From Staphylococcus sp. ACRSN (GTDB lineage Bacteria > Bacillota > Bacilli > Staphylococcales > Staphylococcaceae), in assembly GCF_022346615.1 (NCBI RefSeq), contig NZ_JAKRNS010000006.1, positions 141,504 to 205,503 of the forward strand: 64,000 nt of DNA, written 5' to 3'. The notes below the pieces were generated by a model. That model was not told the origin of the DNA and did no database searches. It saw only the letters and a program-made list of their open reading frames with translations. Of the stretch, positions 56,148 to 64,000 are shown in pieces. The position numbers and the translations under genes were made by a program. Positions within the stretch are counted from its first letter, which is position 1; each line of letters opens with the position of its first letter.

Positions 56148-57664
56148 AATAGCCCTGTTGGTTTAGTGTCATAACTCACTAATAAATTTTTTGTTTGTTG
56201 ATAGTGCTCTAACATCATTAAATGATTTTCACGACCAATACCACTCATTTTGTATCCACCAAAAGCAGCATGTGCTGGATAAGTATGATAATTATTCACC
56301 CAGACTCTACCTGCTTGAATACCTCGACCAATTCGATATGCAATGTTTTGATTTCTAGTCCATAGTCCTGCGCCAAGTCCATATTCTGTGTCATTCGCCA
56401 TCTCCAAGGCTTCATCTTCATCTTTAAATGTTGCAACAGATAACACAGGTCCAAATATTTCTTCTTGGAAAATTCTCATGTCTTGTGTACCTTTAAAAAT
56501 TGTAGGTTCAATATAGAATCCATTTTCCAAGTTGTCTCCTTCGGTACGAATACCTCCACCTACTAGTACTTCTGCACCTTCTGCCTTGCCTATATCAAGG
56601 TACTTTTTAATTTTTTCTTGCTGTTCATTTGATGTTTGTGCACCAACCATTGTTGTATCATCTAATGGATTACCTAATTTAATTTTATTTACTTTTTCAA
56701 TACATAACGTAATAAATGATTCATAGATATCTTCATGAATTAGTGCTCTTGATGGACAAGTACATACTTCACCTTGGTTCAAAGCAAACATCACTAATCC
56801 TTCAACTGCTTTATCTAAATAGTCATCATTTTCATCCATAACGTCTTTAAAGAATAAGTTCGGTGACTTCCCACCTAATTCCAATGTTACTGGAATAATA
56901 TTATCGCTTGCATTTTTCATGATAATTTTTCCAGTTGTTGTTTCTCCCGTAAAAGCCACTTTATTAATACCTTTATGTGTTGCTAATGCCTCTCCTGTTT
57001 CTGCCCCAAAGCCATTAACAACATTTAGTATACCTTTTGGCAATAAATCTTCAATAAGTTCAATAAAATGTAAAATAGAAATTGGTGTTTGTTCTGCTGG
57101 TTTTAGTACTACAGCGTTACCTGTTACTAAAGCTGGAGCAATCTTCCATGTTGCCATGAGTAATGGAAAATTCCATGGAATAATTTGTCCTACAACGCCT
57201 AAAGGCTCTTTGTAATGATACGCTACTGTATCGTTATCAATCTGAGATATACCGCCTTCTTCGGCACGAATAACTCCTGCGAAGTATCTAAAATGATCTA
57301 CAACTAAAGGTAAATCTGCTACCAATGTTTCTCTCACTGGTTTACCATTATCAAATGTTTCAATAACAGCTAAGTATTCTAAATTATCCTCTACTCTATC
57401 CGCAATATTCAACAACAGTTGTGAACGTTCAGCAGGTGATTTTTTAGACCACTCAACTTGTGCTTTTTTAGCCGCTTCAACAGCAAGGTCAACATCTGAT
57501 TTTGTAGACCTCGGTACTTTTGCATATACATTACCAGTAATCGGAGAAATATTATCAAAGTATCCACCATCAATTGGAGCTTTCCATTCTCCTCCAATAT
57601 AATTTGCATAAGTTGATTTCACTTTGTATTTTGCATTTTGTTCAGTTGGATTCGTATATATCAT
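56144..57664 (-). CDS. aldA: Aldehyde dehydrogenase AldA
   Basis: The 506-residue NAD-dependent aldehyde dehydrogenase has [19 protein letters not shown] near residue 155, the catalytic Glu in [13 protein letters not shown] near residue 265 and the catalytic Cys in [14 protein letters not shown] near residue 300. It oxidises aldehydes (acetaldehyde or similar) to acids; the exact substrate is not set by sequence. AGGAGG precedes the ATG. A cre site at 57709 implies CcpA control, in line with use of alternative carbon sources. Confidence 0.93.
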   Translation of the reverse strand: MIYTNPTEQNAKYKVKSTYANYIGGEWKAPIDGGYFDNISPITGNVYAKVPRSTKSDVDLAVEAAKKAQVEWSKKSPAERSQLLLNIADRVEDNLEYLAVIETFDNGKPVRETLVADLPLVVDHFRYFAGVIRAEEGGISQIDNDTVAYHYKEPLGVVGQIIPWNFPLLMATWKIAPALVTGNAVVLKPAEQTPISILHFIELIEDLLPKGILNVVNGFGAETGEALATHKGINKVAFTGETTTGKIIMKNASDNIIPVTLELGGKSPNLFFKDVMDENDDYLDKAVEGLVMFALNQGEVCTCPSRALIHEDIYESFITLCIEKVNKIKLGNPLDDTTMVGAQTSNEQQEKIKKYLDIGKAEGAEVLVGGGIRTEGDNLENGFYIEPTIFKGTQDMRIFQEEIFGPVLSVATFKDEDEALEMANDTEYGLGAGLWTRNQNIAYRIGRGIQAGRVWVNNYHTYPAHAAFGGYKMSGIGRENHLMMLEHYQQTKNLLVSYDTKPTGLF

Positions 57665-57708
57665 ATTAAAACCTCCTCTACTCGCCTGTATACCCTATAC
57701 CATATATT

Positions 57709-57722
57709 TGTAAGCGTTTTCT
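57709..57722. promoter_or_regulatory. cre site (CcpA) before aldA
   Basis: TGTAAGCGTTTTCT matches 13 of 14 cre consensus positions and lies 45 bases upstream of the aldA start. Confidence 0.8.
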
Positions 57723-57790
57723 TTTAAAGGGATTTTTTTCCATTTTCACTTGTCTTATTGGTGAAAATGGGTCTCGTATTTACTATGTAT

Positions 57791-58147
57791 CTATTTAACT
57801 GTCATAGCGGTAATTGCGCTAATAATTAAAACAATACCCGTTATGTAAAACATAAATAATAATAGTATAATTGGGGATATAAATGTAAGAATCAATCCTC
57901 CCATGATAAATATAAAAGCAAAACATAATTGCCAAATACCTGAAATAATACCAGTAGCAGTATATTTAAAAATTCCAAAAATTAATGCTGGTAAAAATAA
58001 TAAAATAATCGTTGCTATGCTAATCATGAGATCATATGGCTGTTCGAAACTAATTGCATGCTTGCCTATAGAATACTTTGCACAAACTAATAATGTAAAA
58101 ATTATCAAAACTGCTGATAAAAGAATAAATCCAATACGCGTCTTCAA
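57791..58147 (-). CDS. Small membrane protein of unknown function
   Basis: The 118-residue protein has four hydrophobic segments (IGFILLSAVLIIFTLLVC, LMISIATIILLFLPALIFG, SGIWQLCFAFIFIMGGLIL, and IILLLFMFYITGIVLIISAI) with short loops. I prefer the TTG start at 58147, 6 bases after TGAGGTG; the longer ATG frame (58189) has no ribosome site. The family is not recognised. It is monocistronic upstream of the aldA cre site, on the same strand. Confidence 0.65.
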   Translation of the reverse strand: MKTRIGFILLSAVLIIFTLLVCAKYSIGKHAISFEQPYDLMISIATIILLFLPALIFGIFKYTATGIISGIWQLCFAFIFIMGGLILTFISPIILLLFMFYITGIVLIISAITAMTVK

Positions 58148-58483
58148 AATATACACCTCAATAACAATCTGAAATATTCTAACTTCCAATATATTTTTAC
58201 TCTTATATTATCTTTTGTCAACAAATCATATGATTTTAATTATTTTTTAATCTTTTTATTACTCTATATACAACATCTAATAGAACACAATCCTATTAAA
58301 ATGAATTTTATTAAATCATAAGAAAGGCCGTTACTTTTTTAAAATGTTTTAATGTGAAATTATATATAAATACGACGTATTTTAACGAGACGCTTGAAGG
58401 AACATAACTAGCTGAAGCTGTCCACTAAGAAAGCGAACTAACAATACAAAGTATTAAGTATTAAATAATAAATAATAAAAAGA
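58148..58483. other. Intergenic stretch without a gene
   Basis: About 340 AT-rich bases separate the small membrane protein from the mqo terminators. A stretch at 58385-58440 (CGCTTGAAGGAACATAACTA onward) is less AT-rich than its surroundings but carries no frame or clear hairpin. Confidence 0.5.
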
Positions 58484-58539
58484 AGCACTCAGATAAATTA
58501 ATTTATCTGAGTGCTATCTTTCTGGGATTTATATCCCAG
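58484..58539 (-). terminator. Tandem terminator hairpins of the mqo-type gene
   Basis: A perfect 16-base-arm palindrome at 58484-58515 (AGCACTCAGATAAATT and complement) and a second stem CTGGGAT/ATCCCAG at 58522-58539. The A-rich flank left of the first is a T tract on the - strand. Confidence 0.8.
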
Positions 58540-58583
58540 GATTTTTATTAAATTTCAATACATCTATTAATTAAAACGCATTA

Positions 58584-60071
58584 TTATTTGTTTATTAAAT
58601 CAAGTTCATTTGATGTAGCTTGTCTGATTTCTTTTAATAGTGCATAATCTTCGATTAAAGAACTTCCATAAGACGGAATGATTTCTTTAATTTTCGTATC
58701 CCATTCTTTCATGTACTCTGGGAAATTCTTTTCTAATACTTCAAGTGCAACAGATACTGAAGTAGAAGCTCCTGGTGATTCACCTAACAATGCGATTACA
58801 GAATGGTCTTTAGAGTTAACCACTTCAGTACCGAATTGAATATAACCACGACCATGTTCTTTTGTATCTTTGATAACTTGAACACGTTTACCAGCGATGT
58901 GGATATCCCAGTCTTCATCTTTTGCGTTAGGTACAAATCTACGCAATTCTTTCATACGGTCTTCTTTTTTAGCCAATACTTCTTGGATTGAGTATTTCAC
59001 TAATGGGAAGTTTTTAAATGCTGATGCTAACATCGTACCAACATTACTTGTATTTAATGATTTGAATAAATCAAGGTTAGAACCGTTTTTCAAGAATTTA
59101 GGACCTATTGCAGCAAACGGACCAAATAATAACGTATTCTCATCTTGGATATATCTTCTATCTAAGTGAGGAACTGTCATTGGCGGTGTGCCTGGCGGTT
59201 CTTTACCATAAACTTTGGCTTCGTGTTCTGCAACCACTTCTGGATTGTTACAAACTAGGAATGCACCACTGATAGGGAAACCACCTAGATGTTTACTTTC
59301 AGGAATACCTGTTTTTTGTAACAATGGAATCGCATGGCCACCCGCACCAATAAATACGTAGTCAGTAATATGTGTTTCCACTTTTTTAGTTTTTAGATCT
59401 TTCACTTTAACTTCCCATTTGCCATCTTTACGATGACTAAAGTCTTGGACTTCATGTTTATAGAAAATTTCAGCGTTATCATGTTCATTTAAGTTTTTAG
59501 CCATTTTTCTAGTAAGTTCTCCGAAGTTTACATCAGTACCTTCATCAATTTTACTAGCAGCAACTTTTTCCTCTGGATTACGACCTGCCATCATTAACGG
59601 AATCCATTCTTTGAGCTTTTCATGATCTTCCGTATATTCTATTCCTTTAAACATTGATAAAGGAGATAGCGCTTCAAAACGTTTTTTCAAGAAATTAACA
59701 TTTCTTTCGCCTTGTACAAAGCTAATGTGCGGTAAAGGACGAATAAATTCTTGAGGATTTTGAATTTGGTTAGTCTTAACTAAATAAGACCAAAACTGTT
59801 TAGAAATTTCAAATTGCTCATTGATTTCTTTCGCCTTTTCAATATCGACAGAACCATCTTTTTGCTCAACTGTATAGTTCAATTCACACAATGCGGCATG
59901 TCCAGTACCAGCATTATTACGTTCATTTGAACTTTCAATTGCAGGTTTCTCAAGTCTTTCAAAAAGTTTTATATTCCAATCTGGTGCAAGATCTTTTAAA
60001 AATGAGCCGAATGTTGTACTTAAAACACCCGCGCCAATTAAAATGACGTCTTTAGAGTTTGAATCACTCAT
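58584..60071 (-). CDS. lqo: L-lactate/malate:quinone oxidoreductase (Lqo/Mqo2 type)
   Basis: The 495-residue FAD-dependent membrane-associated dehydrogenase passes electrons to menaquinone. It begins [20 protein letters not shown] (FAD-binding) and has [20 protein letters not shown], a [15 protein letters not shown] segment, [13 protein letters not shown] and [20 protein letters not shown]. These features fit the S. aureus Mqo2 paralogue, which was shown to oxidise L-lactate (Lqo), better than Mqo1. The ATG at 60071 follows GAAAGGTGG; an earlier in-frame ATG overlaps that site. Location next to pan genes also matches the Mqo2 region in S. aureus. Confidence 0.85.
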   Translation of the reverse strand: MSDSNSKDVILIGAGVLSTTFGSFLKDLAPDWNIKLFERLEKPAIESSNERNNAGTGHAALCELNYTVEQKDGSVDIEKAKEINEQFEISKQFWSYLVKTNQIQNPQEFIRPLPHISFVQGERNVNFLKKRFEALSPLSMFKGIEYTEDHEKLKEWIPLMMAGRNPEEKVAASKIDEGTDVNFGELTRKMAKNLNEHDNAEIFYKHEVQDFSHRKDGKWEVKVKDLKTKKVETHITDYVFIGAGGHAIPLLQKTGIPESKHLGGFPISGAFLVCNNPEVVAEHEAKVYGKEPPGTPPMTVPHLDRRYIQDENTLLFGPFAAIGPKFLKNGSNLDLFKSLNTSNVGTMLASAFKNFPLVKYSIQEVLAKKEDRMKELRRFVPNAKDEDWDIHIAGKRVQVIKDTKEHGRGYIQFGTEVVNSKDHSVIALLGESPGASTSVSVALEVLEKNFPEYMKEWDTKIKEIIPSYGSSLIEDYALLKEIRQATSNELDLINK

Positions 60072-60327
60072 TTTTTTACCACCTTTCATAATTCACTTCT
60101 TTGAATAGTCCACAAGATAGAAAATCTAACTTGTAGGATGATACAATACAAACATTTTGCAATGTTATTAGGTATATACCCAATTTGTTGTAATATGATC
60201 ATTCACTTGTCTTCTCGATAAATCTCTCTCACATTTAATGATAAATCAACGATAAGAAAATGTAAAATGTGTGCATCAAATTTTTTATCAATTTACTTTA
60301 AAAAACACAACATTACTAAATTCAATA

Positions 60328-61988
<1,661 letters not shown>

Positions 61989-62067
61989 TTAATATATACC
62001 TCACATTTTGTTATATTTAAATTATTAATCACATCTTAACTAAATTCTTTAGAAAAGGAAATATGAA

Positions 62068-62928
62068 ATGACGAATATTGCAATTGTTGGACCTGGTGCT
62101 GTCGGTTGCACCATTGCACATGATTTATTACCGAATTTCCCCAGTTTAGCCTTGCTTGGAAGACGGGAGCAAAAACTTACATATGAGGAAGATCAAGAGC
62201 CACATACAATCACACATTTAAACGTGTCATCTATTTATCAACATAATAGCAAAGTGGATATCTTATTTATTGCTGTAAAAATACCTCAGTTAGATGAAGT
62301 AATTAAAGAACTACAACACCTAATTCACAAAGATACAATAATTATTTTGGCTCAAAATGGCACTGGTCAATTATCACGTATTCCACATAAACATGCGTAT
62401 CAAGCAGTTGTTTATATTAGTGGACAAAAACAAGAACAAATCGTTACACATTTTCGAGATCACAAGATCTTATTACAGGATTCCAAACATACACGCGCAT
62501 TATGCGATCTATTTTCGAATACAAAATTAGAAATCTCTTTAGTAGAGGATATTAATCAAGCGATATGGTATAAACTACTCGTAAACTTAGCGATTAATAC
62601 AGTAACGGCTTTAACTCGACAATCTGCCAAAGTACTTAAAATAGACGGTATAGAATTATTATGCAAACGTTTATTAACAGAAGGCATTGAAATTGCGAAA
62701 GTCGAAGGTGCTAATTTTGATAAAAATATCATAGATGAGATTATGGACATATATCGTGGTTATCCTGATCATATGGGGACGAGTATGTATTATGACATTA
62801 TTGCTGGTAATGCATTGGAGATTGAGGGTATACAAGGTTTTTTATACCGTAAAGCACACGAACATAAGTTATTTACTCCTACTCTCGATACAATATATCC
62901 ATTGCTTTTAGCTCAACAGAAGCACTGA
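62068..62928 (+). CDS. panE: 2-dehydropantoate 2-reductase family protein (PanE/ApbA)
   Basis: The 286-residue protein has the Rossmann start MTNIAIVGPGAVGCTIAHDL and, near residue 170, WYKLLVNLAINTVTALTRQ (catalytic Lys and Asn of ketopantoate reductases). It reduces ketopantoate to pantoate with NADPH, the step between panB and panC, and its divergent position to them supports this. The C-terminal segment GTSMYYDIIAGNALEIEGI carries the conserved substrate-binding Ser and Glu. AAAAGGAA precedes the ATG. Confidence 0.9.
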   Translation: MTNIAIVGPGAVGCTIAHDLLPNFPSLALLGRREQKLTYEEDQEPHTITHLNVSSIYQHNSKVDILFIAVKIPQLDEVIKELQHLIHKDTIIILAQNGTGQLSRIPHKHAYQAVVYISGQKQEQIVTHFRDHKILLQDSKHTRALCDLFSNTKLEISLVEDINQAIWYKLLVNLAINTVTALTRQSAKVLKIDGIELLCKRLLTEGIEIAKVEGANFDKNIIDEIMDIYRGYPDHMGTSMYYDIIAGNALEIEGIQGFLYRKAHEHKLFTPTLDTIYPLLLAQQKH

Positions 62929-63131
62929 TTTCAGGGCAATCAAGCGTAGGTCACTCTACGGTCAGACAACCCTCAGTCAGACCCCTAATTATTTTTTTAT
63001 AACCTAAATAGCAATTTCTTTTTATATCAAACTTTTCTAGTTCTGCTAATATTATTGTAATTATCCGCTCTATTTAAAGGATTTTTATATTTTAGTAAAT
63101 TCTCTCCAAACTATAAAAACATACTAAGATT
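62929..63131. other. Flank and probable left end region of the IS110 element
   Basis: No gene is seen. A CGTAG/CTACG stem lies at 62945-62960, GTCAGAC is repeated at 62961 and 62976, and a T run follows at 62992, possibly a terminator of the panE-like gene. The insertion boundary should lie in this stretch but cannot be placed, as IS110 elements lack clear terminal inverted repeats. Confidence 0.45.
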
Positions 63132-63340
63132 AGCTGTGAAGAAATCTATGACGATAGATTTTTTCGCAGCTATTTTTTATAGTTGTAGAGAGGAGGAGAC
63201 TGTGTGGACTCTTGGGTTTTAAACCCGTATAAAAAACTAGTCAGCTTTACTCTCGCCTTTTGAAATTCGTTTGTAGTATGTTGGGTTCTTGAAACCGTGT
63301 ATAGGAAAATGAAATGAGAAAGGTTAAGTAAAGTTTAAAC
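63132..63340 (+). ncRNA. Candidate bridge RNA (seekRNA) of the IS110-family element
   Basis: The noncoding leader of the transposase gene folds into three parts. First is an 18-bp stem-loop (63132-63149/63154-63171, loop GACG). Second is a long stem-loop 63188-63254: GAGAG/CTCTC and GACTG/TAGTC stems, internal-loop strands 63203-63213 and 63227-63237, and a GGGTT/AACCC tip. Third is a stem-loop 63256-63323: CCTTT/AAAGG and TTCGTTT/AAATGAG stems, loop strands 63273-63282 and 63297-63311, and a GGTT/AACC tip. IS110 elements encode a bridge RNA of about this length and shape between the left end and the recombinase, with target- and donor-binding loops. Folding was done by eye. The first hairpin with its T-rich flank could also act as a terminator against read-through. 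Confidence 0.55.
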
Positions 63341-63369
63341 TTCTCAAATTAAACAAGGAGGTTTTAGTT

Positions 63370-64000
63370 ATCGATTGTTTAGGGATTGATATTAGTAAAA
63401 GAAATAGTGTAGTTGCACATTATAAAGATGAAAAATTCCAAGAGGAATTTACCATTCAAAATAATAAAAATGGCTATAATTATTTATCAAAGTATTTGAA
63501 CGACTTAGATCATCCACAAATTATTTTTGAATCTACAGGTATCTATTCAAGAGCTATGGTACGATTTTGTCGTGTAAATCAAATAAACTATATTGAAATG
63601 AACCCGTTAGAGGACAAATTTAGAACGAGTTCTTTAAGATCATGGAAAACTGATCAGGCTGATGCTCACAAACTCGCTCATTTAGCGCCTACTCTCAAAC
63701 AAACGGACAGCTTACCTAAACATGAGACAATATTCTTTGAATTAAGAGAACGTGCCCGTTTTCATCTGGAGATTAAAAATGAACAAAATCGTCTTAAAGT
63801 TGAGATTGTTGAACTACTCCATCAAACATTTCCTGGTTTAGAAAAATTATTTAGTAGTCGATATTCAATCATTGCACTTAACATCGCAGAAATATTTACT
63901 CATCCAGACATAGTTATTGATATGAATAAGGATATACTTATTACGTATATATTCAATTCTACAGATAAGGGACTATCAATGGATAAAGCAGAAAAATATG
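63370..64000 (+). CDS. IS110-family DEDD transposase (3' end outside window)
   Basis: 210 residues are visible. The N-terminal RuvC-like DEDD domain is intact: Asp7 in CLGIDISK, Glu54 in IIFESTGIYS, and Asp95 and Asp98 in KTDQADAHKLA, spacings close to those of IS621. A helical, charged linker (RERARFHLEIKNEQNRLKVE) follows. The catalytic Ser domain expected at the C-terminus is beyond the window. AAGGAGG at 63355-63361 sets the start, but no ATG, GTG or TTG lies in frame there. The stop upstream is at 63325, so initiation is probably at ATC 63370, 8 bases after the site. The enzyme would use a bridge RNA to pair donor and target DNA. Confidence 0.88.
   Translation, partial: MDCLGIDISKRNSVVAHYKDEKFQEEFTIQNNKNGYNYLSKYLNDLDHPQIIFESTGIYSRAMVRFCRVNQINYIEMNPLEDKFRTSSLRSWKTDQADAHKLAHLAPTLKQTDSLPKHETIFFELRERARFHLEIKNEQNRLKVEIVELLHQTFPGLEKLFSSRYSIIALNIAEIFTHPDIVIDMNKDILITYIFNSTDKGLSMDKAEKY

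Larger units (their letters stand above)
63132..64000 (+). mobile_element. IS110-family insertion sequence, left part
   Basis: A structured leader and a DEDD transposase gene run off the right edge. The left boundary lies somewhere in 62929-63131. No inverted repeats or target duplications are visible, as usual for IS110. Confidence 0.8.

Noticed and set aside
62929..64000. Terminal inverted repeats or target duplication of the IS
   Set aside because: None found in the left flank; IS110 elements normally lack them and the right end is outside the window.

Overview
The window is low-GC Firmicute chromosome and reads as a Staphylococcus. The evidence is a YSIRK signal peptide with an LPSTG-anchored giant repeat protein, strong AAGGAGG-type ribosome binding sites, CcpA cre sites, and an L-lactate/malate:quinone oxidoreductase beside panB/panC. 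Complete xylose and arabinose pathways favour a species of the novobiocin-resistant S. saprophyticus/S. xylosus type over S. aureus. This placement is inference from gene content; no rRNA or tRNA is present.

Layout. 1-4.2 kb: end of an XRE-cupin regulator, then a BsdBCD (UbiX/UbiD) hydroxyarylic acid decarboxylase operon with an extra flavin-binding protein and a divergent LysR regulator. 4.3-8.5 kb: a VOC protein, then pyruvate phosphate dikinase and its regulatory kinase/phosphorylase, with unusual repeated palindromes upstream. 8.5-9.4 kb: a gene-poor stretch. 9.4-17.6 kb: an amino acid permease, a CdaR-type regulator, and a divergent operon of glycerate kinase plus the full LarA/E/B/C nickel-pincer 2-hydroxyacid racemase system. 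17.6-31.1 kb: a pentose island with a Gfo/Idh oxidoreductase, a xylose transporter, xylB, xylA, xylR, an arabinose-type transporter, araA, araD, araB and araR, with cre sites and XylR/AraR operators. 31-46 kb: mixed single genes. These are a CrtM-like protein with degraded catalytic motifs, a TetX-like monooxygenase with its PadR regulator (three phased operators), a 2-oxoacid (indolepyruvate) decarboxylase, MarR, a TDT transporter, a mechanosensitive-channel-like protein, the rifampin ADP-ribosyltransferase Arr, a GDPD, a lipoprotein with a small membrane partner, LysR/MFS, and a DUF3100-type membrane pair. 46-55 kb: a Bap-like surface protein with about 25 Ig-like 86-residue repeats; a frameshift separates its wall-anchor from the rest. 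55-63 kb: an orphan small protein, aldehyde dehydrogenase, an Lqo/Mqo2-type oxidoreductase, panC, panB and a panE-like gene. 63 kb to the end: the left part of an IS110-family element.

How it fits together. Much of the window handles carbon intake under catabolite control: pentoses feed the pentose phosphate pathway, 2-hydroxyacids pass through Lar, glycerate kinase and Lqo, and phenolic acids through Bsd. cre sites lie before xylA, araB, glxK and aldA.

The strongest candidate for an unusual system is the noncoding leader of the IS110 element. It folds into a 5' stem-loop followed by two long stem-loops with matching GGGTT...AACC tips, the architecture expected of a bridge (seek) RNA. Other points of note are the linkage of a Lar racemase with glycerate kinase and a CdaR regulator, and the broken wall anchor of the Bap-like protein.
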